Part shown: positions 46,772 through 56,273 of the stretch, piece by piece
Layout: every line of letters begins with the position of its first letter
How positions within the stretch are numbered: the stretch's first letter is position 1
NCBI RefSeq assembly: GCF_900186965.1
Contig: NZ_LT906457.1
Location: forward strand, 2,506,501 to 2,570,500
DNA: 64,000 nt
From: Legionella spiritensis
GTDB taxonomy: Bacteria; Pseudomonadota; Gammaproteobacteria; Legionellales; Legionellaceae
Direction of reading: 5' to 3'
Made by a program: the position numbers and the translations under genes
The notes under the pieces: generated by a model
What the model was told of the DNA's origin: nothing
What the model saw: only the letters and a program-made list of their open reading frames with translations
Databases searched by the model: none

Positions 46772-48172
46772 TCACGAAACCTGATTATCCTCGGAATACA
46801 ATGCCCTGTCGTGTGCCAATAACCTTCGATTGGCACGAAAATAAGTCAGAGGTGAGTGCTCCAGCAAATCGGACAGTTTTTCCATATAAATACAGGCATA
46901 ACGATTCACCTGATAGGCAAAATAACTTTCTTCCGCCCCGGCCCGGAAAACCCTGTCCCATCTGGGATTATAGAACTGATGCTCTTCCTGTAACAACCGG
47001 GTAATATCCGTATCAATAGCAGTCAGTTTATCGTGCAAATCATGTATGGCTTCATCGTATTGGCCGGTGTGCTCGTCGATGCGTTTGGTGCAGAGATCCA
47101 CATGCTGCTGTTCCAGATGTTTTTTAATATCCATGGCCTCGACAATTTTCAACTCCGTCTGGCGCGCCTTAATCTGGGAAGCGATTTCTTCCCCAAGCTC
47201 TTCCACGACTAACGCGGTACGCCAGTTGCAATCCTTTTTCAAGCGCAGGATATCGCCATAAATGTGATCACCGATATAAAGTATTTCATCACCGCTGATA
47301 TTCAAGTCGTAGGTAAATTTTTTAGCGCAGCCTCCCTGATACACGCCAGGAGCGATAGGTCCATGGAAATTGGTCATGGTGCCGTCCGAGGGATTAATAC
47401 GCAGAAATTTCAGGTTATCGTAAAAAAAACGGGGCTTGTTGGCTAAAGTAATGACAAACTCAAACAGACTATCCCATTGTTCCGATTTATCCAGAAAAGG
47501 ATTGATCGCATAATCAAGCATGAGCCTGGAATAGGAATAATCCGAATTGGTCAAAATAAACAATTTTTTGCCATGTTGCACATACCATTTCAGGCCATCC
47601 ACCACTTTTTTATCCCTAAGGACATATTCGTCGAGATTAGCGCTGATGATTTTTTTCAGACTGCCGTCGGCATGAACGACATCAACATATTTTAAAACAT
47701 CAAGCGCTATCTCATGATAACCGGGCAGCAGGTCAGGATATTCGTCCTTGAAATCGATCAGTTGCCCATAAAGCACGGCAAACGCGATGGAAAACGAGGT
47801 GTCTATGACCATATAATTCGGATCACCCAAATCCACATAAATACTGCGATAAAACGTCTGCTGTTCGGCAAAACCTATCCGTCTGGTGCCATGATAGCTT
47901 TGTCTGATAGCCGCATAGCGGCTCAATTTCAATAAATTCCCATTTTTGCTGTCAATAACCAGACCGCGGATCGCGTCATTAAAATTAAATTGGAACTGCC
48001 TGATGGCTTCAGGATAATTATTATTTTCGATGAGCCGATCTATCACCAGGGAATAAACCAGTGTTTCAAATTTGGGCGTATCATAGCGGATTAAGGTATG
48101 ATCCATATCCAGGCCAATGTACTTGATTTTTTTCATATTTAATATGCGGTTAACAAAAACATTCTGTTTCAT
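46772..48172 (-). CDS. HAD-IG family 5'-nucleotidase
   Basis: The 466-residue protein starts with the HAD motif IKYIGLDMDHTLIRYDTPKFE. It has KKLFILTNSDYSYSRLMLDY (motif II), GDEILYIGDHIYGDILRLKKDCNWRT (motif IV), and the long cap typical of TIGR02244/cN-II-like proteins. A Legionella member has been crystallised. It would hydrolyse purine nucleotides such as IMP or GMP. The final VS codons and TGA (GTT TCG TGA) come from a REP-end remnant at 46771-46781. GAGG lies 7 bases before the ATG. Confidence 0.88.
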   Translation of the reverse strand: MKQNVFVNRILNMKKIKYIGLDMDHTLIRYDTPKFETLVYSLVIDRLIENNNYPEAIRQFQFNFNDAIRGLVIDSKNGNLLKLSRYAAIRQSYHGTRRIGFAEQQTFYRSIYVDLGDPNYMVIDTSFSIAFAVLYGQLIDFKDEYPDLLPGYHEIALDVLKYVDVVHADGSLKKIISANLDEYVLRDKKVVDGLKWYVQHGKKLFILTNSDYSYSRLMLDYAINPFLDKSEQWDSLFEFVITLANKPRFFYDNLKFLRINPSDGTMTNFHGPIAPGVYQGGCAKKFTYDLNISGDEILYIGDHIYGDILRLKKDCNWRTALVVEELGEEIASQIKARQTELKIVEAMDIKKHLEQQHVDLCTKRIDEHTGQYDEAIHDLHDKLTAIDTDITRLLQEEHQFYNPRWDRVFRAGAEESYFAYQVNRYACIYMEKLSDLLEHSPLTYFRANRRLLAHDRALYSEDNQVS

Positions 48173-48189
48173 TCATTTTCCTCAAACCC

Positions 48190-48256
48190 TCTGGTACCTC
48201 ATCCTGTAAATAACACGATCGTTAATCGGCTGTTATTTACAGGATGAGGCACCAGA
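48190..48256. repeat. Long inverted repeat (26-bp arms)
   Basis: TCTGGTACCTCATCCTGTAA and its downstream mirror (through 48256) form a 26-bp stem with one mismatch and a 15-base loop. It sits between the HAD gene start and the kinase-like gene end. No T-run follows on either strand. It could be a transcript-end hairpin for the kinase-like gene or a small palindromic element. Confidence 0.7.
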
Positions 48257-48331
48257 CAGTAAAATTTCAACAGAGACTAGATTAAACCGACATGGTTAAT
48301 TGGTCTATATGATAATCCGATAAATACATCA

Positions 48332-50005
48332 TTAATGACCCGTATGTGCAAACGATTTGTTTATCTCCTGACAGTTCGCTGGTTTCCTGTCATTTGATTT
48401 CCGGTTAAAAAACAATATCAACTCCGCCACGGATTTCTGATTTTGCTCACCAATATCTGTCTGCGAGGGTTCCATCACGCATAACTCATCCAGTTTCCGG
48501 TTTGCGTTATACCATGTTTCAAGGCCGGTTTTGAACGAGATAAGAAGATCCGGTATTTGCGATACCGTGGGTTTTTTGTTGAACAATTCCTGTTGAGCGT
48601 CGCATAACATACGAATCAGAATGATCAAATTAAAACCCAGAGACAAACTATTTTCCACCTGTTGCCAATACGCGTCATTTTTCCCATTCAGATAAGGCAA
48701 AATGGATTCGTCACAGGAAAACAAAGGGGTTGCATCCTCTTTTAAAACGTATTTACGCTTCAGGACATCCCGATGATTCTCCCGGCCTTCACAGTCGGTA
48801 GAAACCCTGGAGCCGCCAACGGATTCACCGCCCTGAAACAACAAATTATCCAGATATCTGTTAAATTGCGCCACCAGCGACGGTAACAATACCGTATTAA
48901 AATCAAATAAGGCCAGTTCATCCACTTCGGCGATATGATTGCGCCAATGCACTATTTGTTGCGGAAAAGTCAACTCGTCATTGATTTCAATATGGACAAC
49001 CCCCGCATTGTAATCCCTGTAGGGCGTTGATTTTGTTGTCGAGACATGCTCATCAGCCCGATCCTTGAATTCCGTCATTTTGGTTAACCGTATATTAAGA
49101 GTCGTTATCATATCCTTGATAAACCATTGATAACTGGGCACATGACCGAAATCGACAGACGCAAAAGAGCCCATCCCCATATAGCCAGCCAGCTCATATT
49201 TGGCTCGTTTATCGAGAAGATCAGCCGGGATCCGGTTTAATACACAGGTTAAAATATCGGCAAGCTCCTCATCGCTCACCCTCTTTTTTAATGATGCGGA
49301 TTCGGCGGCTATAGCAGGCAATATTCCAGGTATACCCAGGTAATTCCATATATACCCTTTGGTATACCAGCGATAGTTGGCCATCCCCTGGTATTCCATA
49401 GGATAAAGCAAGTCCTTGTTATTATCCGGACAGGCATAATTGCGAAACGCCGCTCCCAGGTCAATGCGCGCTAATAACGTAACAAAACACTCCTGTAAGG
49501 ACAGATATTTGAAACAAACCACATTACCGCTATGTACACTGTAGTCGCCAAGCAGTAAAGACAACATCAAAATAAGGGCTAATCCCAGATACGGCTGCAT
49601 GTCGGCTATGGCGCGATAGTAATACGGCCCCCATACCATTTCCAGACGCGGATCGCGATCGGAACCGTCCCTGTAGGCCGTGCCAATCTCCCTGAATAAT
49701 TCATTAAACAGAACTCTGGGTTGTATCAGCCCATAGGATTTATCGTCAAATTGAATCCAATCGGCACAGATTAACAACGAGTGGTATTTTTTGTCGATAA
49801 GCCCGCGCCGTTTAAGCTCATCCAGGAGTAATCCGGCAAACAACTCCGTAAATAACTCCGCTATTTTGTCAGGCTTTTTGATGAAATATTGCCTGGTGCT
49901 GCCATCCTGATAAAAACCATTAACGGAACCCCGATTCTTGCCGCCCGATTTTTCTTCAATTTTGGTTAACGTTCTTCCCTGATATTTCGGCACGCAACTC
50001 TTCAC
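48332..50005 (-). CDS. Kinase-like protein, candidate Dot/Icm effector
   Basis: The 557-residue protein has residues in the order expected for an atypical protein/PI-kinase or HipA-like fold. A Gly-rich GSVNG (26-30) is followed by lysines in QYFIKKPDK (K43/K44), acidic residues E50/E54, the loop LLGDYSVHSGNVV (D154, H158, N161) and RIDLGAAF (D182) as the DFG-equivalent. The remaining 370 residues are unrecognised. Several Legionella effectors have such kinase-like domains. The start is GTG with a poor ribosome site. The gene diverges from another large putative effector at 50197. Both secretion and activity are inferred. Confidence 0.7.
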   Translation of the reverse strand: MKSCVPKYQGRTLTKIEEKSGGKNRGSVNGFYQDGSTRQYFIKKPDKIAELFTELFAGLLLDELKRRGLIDKKYHSLLICADWIQFDDKSYGLIQPRVLFNELFREIGTAYRDGSDRDPRLEMVWGPYYYRAIADMQPYLGLALILMLSLLLGDYSVHSGNVVCFKYLSLQECFVTLLARIDLGAAFRNYACPDNNKDLLYPMEYQGMANYRWYTKGYIWNYLGIPGILPAIAAESASLKKRVSDEELADILTCVLNRIPADLLDKRAKYELAGYMGMGSFASVDFGHVPSYQWFIKDMITTLNIRLTKMTEFKDRADEHVSTTKSTPYRDYNAGVVHIEINDELTFPQQIVHWRNHIAEVDELALFDFNTVLLPSLVAQFNRYLDNLLFQGGESVGGSRVSTDCEGRENHRDVLKRKYVLKEDATPLFSCDESILPYLNGKNDAYWQQVENSLSLGFNLIILIRMLCDAQQELFNKKPTVSQIPDLLISFKTGLETWYNANRKLDELCVMEPSQTDIGEQNQKSVAELILFFNRKSNDRKPANCQEINKSFAHTGH

Positions 50006-50196
50006 GACAAAAAGGAATACCTTATTCTTACCGTTTCAAAAAAAAAAATACAACGACCTGGTTAAAATATTGTGGCGCCCCTATGTGCTCGCCTGTCTTG
50101 CAAAATGAATAGAAAAACGACTTTGACGATGCGTTAACAATTGAAAAATACCTGATATTATTCAATAAGTAATCAGAAAATTATTGGACATTTTCT

Positions 50197-52689
50197 ATGC
50201 TATTGACACACCTGCAAGCCAAAACATTATACGAACAGAGCAACTTGGTTAATTTTAACGCTCGTCTTCGCCAGGCTAAAACCAGGTGGAATGGGATGAT
50301 ATGGCAACCGCCCCGTAAATCCGTTGATGCCGGAATATCCTATGAGGAATTGCAGGATCGCCTGATTAAAATGAGAGAAGCCAGTCTTGATTTAAAATCA
50401 GTCAAAATAGAGATAAACGGCAAACCTGTCCGGGTGTACCCGCATCAGCCACATCAGAATATCAACAGCGGCATCGATGATGTCTTCGCACGCGGGCTGG
50501 ATGCGGTTCGCGCAGCCCTTGAAATTCTCAAACATATGCCATTGGATTCGTCTCATAAGCTCCGCAGTTCTCTTGGGCGTAATCCACCGGTTACTCCCGG
50601 CATGCCCGAATTGCTGGCCTTACTGCAAAAATTTCAACAAAATATGGCTATACATCACAACGATCAGGAAAAAGGCTGCAAGCACGCGAAAAAGGAATTA
50701 CGGCGTTTCCATGGCGCCTTATCGTCTCTGCTTTGCACCAAAGGCGTGGTTGACAGCCGCAAGCAAGCGAATCACGCCATTAATTTCGTAAGGGATTTTT
50801 TATGGAAGAAAGACGTTTGTGTCGCCAGTTGCGTGGTACAACCTTTGAATGAAAATACCACCATGTTGCGTTATGCGGCTCCGATGTCCTTCGGCCCGGT
50901 TGAATTTAAAATTACCCGATCCGGAATGAACAAACCCATTAATTATTGGACGGGCAAGGAATCATGGTATCGAAAACTAGCCAAAGACGTAGGGGATGAT
51001 GAGACACATCCCTGGCTAGGGAATTTTTTTACAACTCATAAAAATGACTTAAAAAAACAATCGTCCACCCCCATGTCGCGACATACTCCCAATCCGGCGA
51101 ACGCCTTTGAGTGCATTGACATTATTATTAAAGACGGTGAGCTCAAAAGTATGGGGCACAACATCCGCATGGCGGTGACCGAACCGCTGGCTGTCAGCAA
51201 TACTGACAGCCGGCAAACACTGACGGACTGGAACCATTTACAACTGATATCCAGCAAACGGCTGAAAAACGAATTAAACGCCTTTCTGGAAAAATGGGGC
51301 GCTCTTTATCAAAATGACGACACCATCCCGTTTACCATTTTGCATCAGACACTTATTGGCGATGAAGTTTCGTTTTCCCCGGATCAAAACAAGGCGAAAA
51401 GTTCGTATCTGGAAGCCAGTGTCCTGGATTCCAAAACCATAGCCAATCAGGCTATACGAAAGCTCTTCAGTAACAACATCATTCTTAGACACAAAGAGAA
51501 CGGCAACATTGTCTGGCTTAACCGAACCTACTTTCACACCCAATTGCAAGACGTGATTCCCGAGGGTTACCAGCGCGTTCAAATCGAATTACTGGAAACC
51601 AACAACTGCGTCAATATGTGGCATGCCAGAGCCCGCGTCCGCAACAATGATGTGAATGACTCCCGGCGCCTGATTGTACAAGCCCTGGCCCATTTTAAAA
51701 AAATTGCCCAATTGCAGCCTGGTGATGATCTGAACCATGTGATTGCCTTTCTGAATTCCCCGGATCATTCCTTTTTTACAGCCCATAAATTTGTTCCCCA
51801 AACCGTACGAGATGCCCTGATCCATCTCACAACCGCACTACGAGCCGATCCCGATTATCTTCCCGATATAATGGATACGGCCCCGGCACGGGAAAATCTG
51901 GCCTTGAGTCTGCACGCCGCAGTTGAATTAAAATGCACCGTCCATGAAACCTGGGCAGGCTCTATCCGACGTACCATCACTAATTTTACGCGCGACTATT
52001 TTCGTCAGTTGCCCGTTCTCGGGCATTTGGCGGACTGGACGGTCAGGGGCATTCTTGGTGTTACCGCGTTTGTTTTCGAGAACATTCTCATGCTGCCTTT
52101 TAACCTGCCCCAATGGATAGCACACCATCATGATAGACGAGTCGTCTTCAAAGCCGCTTGTGAAGGACTTCTGGCTGAAACACTTGGTACCTTGCAGGGA
52201 GGCTGCATGAGTGCCGCTGATCGCGCCGGGGAAATAGCGGAACAACGTGCCGCCCGAAAAAAACAGTTTGAGCTGGAAGGTAAAATCCTGGGTTATCATG
52301 ATTCCAATGACGGCAAAAAAGCATTTTTCGCTACCTACGGCAGTACCGAGGCCAATCATGCCCTGGTAGAAATGGCAACAGGAACACCGGGAACCAATGA
52401 CGTTGAAACAAGAGGTCTTAATGAGGCAGGGTTGATGTCCGCCACTGAAACCAGGGAAGAGCAGAAACTGGCGAAAAGCATGGCGTCTCTTAGAAAAGGC
52501 AAATACGACGATCATATAACCTGTAGGCAATATTTGAAGGCGTTGGCTGTTGGGCAGGAACACACAAGAACAAATCCCAAACAGCCCTCCATGAGAAAAA
52601 CAACGAGAACCGTTCAACCGGTTACAGATGAAAAACAACCATTGATTCCGGATACCCACCCCATGTTCCCCACTCCAATGTATCAATGA
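50197..52689 (+). CDS. CX5R-motif protein, candidate phosphoinositide-phosphatase-like effector
   Basis: The 830-residue protein has a mostly helical N-terminal half. It has a possible membrane segment pair at about 609-645 (VRGILGVTAFVFENILMLPFNL) and, close to it, LQGGCMSAADRAGEI. C670 and R676 give a CX5R motif and the sequence CxSxxDR, as in the inositol phosphatases SopB and Legionella SidF. The conserved lysines of CKSGKDR are replaced (M671, A674), so activity may be lost or altered. A polar tail follows and ends in THPMFPTPMYQ. Size, context and motif suggest a secreted protein. Function is inferred. Confidence 0.68.
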   Translation: MLLTHLQAKTLYEQSNLVNFNARLRQAKTRWNGMIWQPPRKSVDAGISYEELQDRLIKMREASLDLKSVKIEINGKPVRVYPHQPHQNINSGIDDVFARGLDAVRAALEILKHMPLDSSHKLRSSLGRNPPVTPGMPELLALLQKFQQNMAIHHNDQEKGCKHAKKELRRFHGALSSLLCTKGVVDSRKQANHAINFVRDFLWKKDVCVASCVVQPLNENTTMLRYAAPMSFGPVEFKITRSGMNKPINYWTGKESWYRKLAKDVGDDETHPWLGNFFTTHKNDLKKQSSTPMSRHTPNPANAFECIDIIIKDGELKSMGHNIRMAVTEPLAVSNTDSRQTLTDWNHLQLISSKRLKNELNAFLEKWGALYQNDDTIPFTILHQTLIGDEVSFSPDQNKAKSSYLEASVLDSKTIANQAIRKLFSNNIILRHKENGNIVWLNRTYFHTQLQDVIPEGYQRVQIELLETNNCVNMWHARARVRNNDVNDSRRLIVQALAHFKKIAQLQPGDDLNHVIAFLNSPDHSFFTAHKFVPQTVRDALIHLTTALRADPDYLPDIMDTAPARENLALSLHAAVELKCTVHETWAGSIRRTITNFTRDYFRQLPVLGHLADWTVRGILGVTAFVFENILMLPFNLPQWIAHHHDRRVVFKAACEGLLAETLGTLQGGCMSAADRAGEIAEQRAARKKQFELEGKILGYHDSNDGKKAFFATYGSTEANHALVEMATGTPGTNDVETRGLNEAGLMSATETREEQKLAKSMASLRKGKYDDHITCRQYLKALAVGQEHTRTNPKQPSMRKTTRTVQPVTDEKQPLIPDTHPMFPTPMYQ

Positions 52690-52691
52690 CT

Positions 52692-52933
52692 CCAGGTTCT
52701 GTGAACCAAAATTTTAACAGATGCAAATGCGGCCAATTAGCACCATTTTTTTGCGAAAAGACAGTAGCCCGTAAGGAGGCCTGCGGCCGTATTGCGGGTT
52801 TGATGTGCCGATTAGGAATCGTTATCCCGCATTTCGGCTGCGCCTTCATGACGGGCTACAAGGCGTTATTATTTGTTGCACAACAATAGTTGCCTTGGTT
52901 TCGGTCGGAAAAAAATTGGTTCACAGAACCTGG
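52692..52933 (+). repeat. REP/MITE family copy 6
   Basis: The left end CAGGTTCTGTGAACCAAAAT, a core with arms AGCCCGTAAGGAGGCCTGCG and CTTCATGACGGGCTAC, and the right end TTGGTTCACAGAACC. It has a short extra segment (ACAGATGCAAATGCGGCC) between the left end and core compared with copies 1 and 3. It lies just after the stop of the CX5R gene. Confidence 0.83.
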
Positions 52934-52982
52934 CTCTGTGCCCTTATCTTTTATCGGCTGCAAATTGCGGCTGATCTGTTTG

Positions 52983-53540
52983 TTATCGTTTTGATACGAA
53001 AGGATTATCTTTAATATAAAACCGTAATTTTTCCAACGCCCATTTCCCGGCATAATCGACGCCTATCCGGGGTCTTTTTTCTATCTGCAATGAAGGGCCG
53101 GGATGGCTGGCGACATAAAAATCATCGCTCAATAAATCGTGGGCGTTCAATCGTTTATCAATCCCCATGGCTTTCGTCAAAAGCCCCGGTCCCTGGGTAC
53201 GTGCCGTAATATTTTGCACCGGCTCAAGGGCACGCAACAAGACCGCACTGCCGTGCCCTTCCCTTTCCGTCACAATATTCATGCAGTAATGAATACCATA
53301 AATAAGGTAAACATATGCGTATCCGGGCGGCCCGAACATCACCCGCGTGCGATCAGTGACGCCTTTTGAGGAGTGGGCCGCCCGATCATGCTCGCCCAGA
53401 TAGGCTTCCACTTCAACGATTTTACCGATGCGCTCAATCCCGTTGTGATGATGAATCAGATAATGACCCAGCAAGTCCTCTGCAACCTCTATGGTATCCC
53501 TGTCGTAAAATGCCCGCGTTAATTTTTGCATATCATTCAA
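52983..53540 (-). CDS. 3-methyladenine DNA glycosylase (AAG/Mpg type)
   Basis: The 185-residue protein has YDRDTIEVAEDLLGHYLIH, the catalytic IVEVEAYLGEHDRAAHSSKG (Glu), RTRVMFGPPGYAYVYLIYGIHYCMNIV and TQGPGLLTKAMGI. It excises alkylated bases from DNA. It is followed by REP copy 6 on the other strand and starts 12 bp beyond the stop codon of the formate dehydrogenase gene upstream, with which it may share a transcript. Confidence 0.93.
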   Translation of the reverse strand: MNDMQKLTRAFYDRDTIEVAEDLLGHYLIHHHNGIERIGKIVEVEAYLGEHDRAAHSSKGVTDRTRVMFGPPGYAYVYLIYGIHYCMNIVTEREGHGSAVLLRALEPVQNITARTQGPGLLTKAMGIDKRLNAHDLLSDDFYVASHPGPSLQIEKRPRIGVDYAGKWALEKLRFYIKDNPFVSKR

Positions 53541-53552
53541 ACGGTTACAGAG

Positions 53553-54731
53553 CTATTCCACTCCTACCGTAACCTTGCCAGCGGTGTAGGAATGAGCGCC
53601 TACACCAGCCAGTCGCCCCTGACTGACCACCAGATAATCCTCTCGAATCGGCCGGCCTGCAAACCAGCATTCCAGTATTTCCCGCGTGCCGGCCGCATAG
53701 CGTGCTTGTGCCGATAGGGACGTACCGGAAATATGCGGCGTCATACCATGGTGCGGCATGGTTCGCCAGGGATGGCTGGGCGGTGCGGGCTGGGGAAACC
53801 AGACATCACCGGCGTAACCGGCCAGTTGTCCGCTTTCCAGCGCGCGTACAATGGCGTCCTGATCGCAGATTTTCCCCCGCGCGGTATTAATGAGATAAGT
53901 CCCCCGCTTCATTTTTCGCAACAATCCGTCATCAAAAAGATGCTCTGTTTCGGGGTGTAAGGGCACGTTGACCGTAACCACATCGCAATGCGCCACCATG
54001 TCTTCCACCCGGGCATGATAAACAAGCCCCAGCTCGCGTTCCACAGCGGCGGGCAGGCGATGCCTGTCGGTATAATGTAATTTGACGTCAAAAGGTCGCA
54101 AGCGCTTCAATACCGCAAGTCCAATCCGTCCGGCTCCGACTGAGCCGACCGTCATCCCTTCCAGATCATAGGATCGAGCCACACAATCGGCAATATTCCA
54201 GCCACCGTCCACAACCGTTCGGTAAGACGGCAGGTAGTTGCGTACCAGAGACAGGATCATCATCACCACATGCTCGGCGACACTGATGCTGTTGGAATAA
54301 GTAACTTCCGTCACCGTAATGCCCCGGGCAATCGCCGCACTTAAATCAACATGATCCGAACCAATCCCCGCGGTAATAACCAGTTTTAATTGTCTGGCTT
54401 TGGCGATTCGCTCAGCGTTCAGATAAGCCGGCCAGAACGGCTGCGAGATAACGATATCTGCATCCGGCAGTTCCTTTTCAAAAACCGAATCCGGCCCGTC
54501 TTTATCCGCAGTGACAACCAGCGAATGTCCCTGCCCGGCAAGAAACTCGCGCAAACCAAGACCACCGGAAACACAGCCTAATAATTCGCCCGGTTTAAAA
54601 TCCACGCCCCGTGGAGTCGGCAGCGACTGGCCGTTGGGATAATGATTGATAGCCGGAATATCGTTGCGCGCGTATTGCGGAGGATAACCTGTTGTCGGAT
54701 CGTCATAAAGAACACAAAGTACCTTGGCCAT
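53553..54731 (-). CDS. NAD-dependent formate dehydrogenase
   Basis: The 392-residue D-2-hydroxyacid dehydrogenase family protein matches single-subunit FDH. Landmarks are AKVLCVLYDDPTTGYPP, the formate-binding VISQPFWPAYL, LVITAGIGSDHVDL, TEVTYSNSISVAEHVVM, GSVGAGRIGLAVLKRL (NAD fold), TARGKICD (catalytic Arg) and TPHISGTSLSAQARYA (catalytic His). It oxidises formate to CO2, giving NADH. Its codon use looks more GC-rich than its neighbours, which hints at transfer. Confidence 0.92.
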   Translation of the reverse strand: MAKVLCVLYDDPTTGYPPQYARNDIPAINHYPNGQSLPTPRGVDFKPGELLGCVSGGLGLREFLAGQGHSLVVTADKDGPDSVFEKELPDADIVISQPFWPAYLNAERIAKARQLKLVITAGIGSDHVDLSAAIARGITVTEVTYSNSISVAEHVVMMILSLVRNYLPSYRTVVDGGWNIADCVARSYDLEGMTVGSVGAGRIGLAVLKRLRPFDVKLHYTDRHRLPAAVERELGLVYHARVEDMVAHCDVVTVNVPLHPETEHLFDDGLLRKMKRGTYLINTARGKICDQDAIVRALESGQLAGYAGDVWFPQPAPPSHPWRTMPHHGMTPHISGTSLSAQARYAAGTREILECWFAGRPIREDYLVVSQGRLAGVGAHSYTAGKVTVGVE

Positions 54732-54757
54732 ATATCTCTTCCTGCTATTAAAAAAAT

Positions 54758-56209
54758 CTAGGGGATTTTGGCAACCTGTTTCAGCCAGGTTGCCAACAAC
54801 ACATCCATTCTTTGTCGTGCGTCGCGCAAGGATTGGGAATCAGCCTGGCTGGAACCTCGCAAATCCTCACAGTGTGCCGCCCCATCGATGATGGCATAGC
54901 TCAGATTTCTATTGACGGCATTGCCATTTTCACTGGTCATGGACAGCATCGACCAGGGATCATCGGAGCCATTGGTCAGATAAATACGGCTGACCGATTC
55001 CTCCATAAGCGGAAAATAATAGGTTTGGTTCATCAAGTTGGTATCGGCGGGTTGTTGAATACCAAACAAACGGTTGCACAAATTTTGATGATACGCCGCA
55101 TTGATCAGTGCGGAACGGGTGGATTGTGCCGGATCCGGATGGGCGTTTTGCCAGTAACCATATTCCGTACAGGACTGATACATCCACGATCTTGCGCCAA
55201 TCCCGCTTTGATAGTCCGCGGGATTTTCGCTCATAGCGCCCTGGGCACTGAGTTCCAGGGCGCTCGTATGAAACAAACGGTAGATATATCGCGCAAAAGC
55301 CGCGTAATTTTCAAGAACGGTCTGGCGATTGTCCGATAAAGCCGTACAAAATCGATCTCGCAGGCCATATTGCACGGCACCCGCGCCAATATCAGCAACA
55401 ACATACAGGAAATCGATATCATCGTGAACACCGCTCGCCTCAAATAATGCCTTAATCGCCGCCATACGCGGCGCATCGGATAAAGCCTGTTCCATATCGG
55501 CTATCGCTTCCCGCATGCTGTTCGCGCACTCGACTCCGGCTACCCTGGTCACATGGGCGTCGTACTCGATAAAATCCGCTTTCGCCATCACCGGCGCGGA
55601 AGAGGCGAGGGAACCCACGACCAGTTCCGGGTATCCGGCACGATAATAAGCGGACAACGAACCGGGGTAGGAACCGCCGAAAGCCACCCACTTGCCCTTC
55701 CAATGATGCTTCGCGGTTATCGTTTGCTGAAAGTACGCCAAATCCTGGAGCGCCTGAGTCGTCGACAAATAGCGCAAATGCCAGGTTGACAGGTCATCAT
55801 AAGGCAGGCTTTTCCCGTAATAGCGATGTTCCAGAGCAACCAGCCTGGCATGATACTTACGGGCGAAATCCCTGATAGCCCCGTTTAACGAGCGTTTCTC
55901 GCAAGCCGCCTCACCGCAAATATAAAAAAATACCGGTGCATCCGCTGTCCGGGCATACGACTCATCCAGATAATAACGCTGGGAAAACGTGCCGACGGCT
56001 GGATTTTGATGATCAATTAATTGCTCAAAACGACCGTCAACCACAGATTGTACCGCAGCAAATGGCAGAGCCTCCTCTTTTTGCCGCTGGAAGAAAAACT
56101 CCATGGTTCCCGCATAAGCCATCGGCATTAAAACACCGGGAAAGGCCATAAAAATGGCTATCCCGAGCGTTGCAATCCCGGGCATTCTGCTCTCGCGGTC
56201 GGTGATCAT
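54758..56209 (-). CDS. Secreted S28 family serine peptidase
   Basis: Starting at 56209 (GAGG eight bases upstream) the protein has about 483 residues, with a signal peptide ending MPMAYAG. S28 motifs are present: FFYICGEAACEKRSL, ALEHRYYGKSLPY, the nucleophile in FGGSYPGSLSAYYRAGYPE, Asp in TNGSDDPWSM and His in IDGAAHCEDL. Relatives are lysosomal Pro-X carboxypeptidases and thymus-specific serine protease, which cleave after proline. A type II secreted enzyme is plausible in Legionella. An earlier in-frame ATG (56227) is possible but has a poorer ribosome site. Confidence 0.87.
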   Translation of the reverse strand: MITDRESRMPGIATLGIAIFMAFPGVLMPMAYAGTMEFFFQRQKEEALPFAAVQSVVDGRFEQLIDHQNPAVGTFSQRYYLDESYARTADAPVFFYICGEAACEKRSLNGAIRDFARKYHARLVALEHRYYGKSLPYDDLSTWHLRYLSTTQALQDLAYFQQTITAKHHWKGKWVAFGGSYPGSLSAYYRAGYPELVVGSLASSAPVMAKADFIEYDAHVTRVAGVECANSMREAIADMEQALSDAPRMAAIKALFEASGVHDDIDFLYVVADIGAGAVQYGLRDRFCTALSDNRQTVLENYAAFARYIYRLFHTSALELSAQGAMSENPADYQSGIGARSWMYQSCTEYGYWQNAHPDPAQSTRSALINAAYHQNLCNRLFGIQQPADTNLMNQTYYFPLMEESVSRIYLTNGSDDPWSMLSMTSENGNAVNRNLSYAIIDGAAHCEDLRGSSQADSQSLRDARQRMDVLLATWLKQVAKIP

Positions 56210-56273
56210 CCGGGTAACCTCATCCATGAAAAGGAATCATTCTAGATCATCTTGCGAGAGCCTGTCATCCGTT

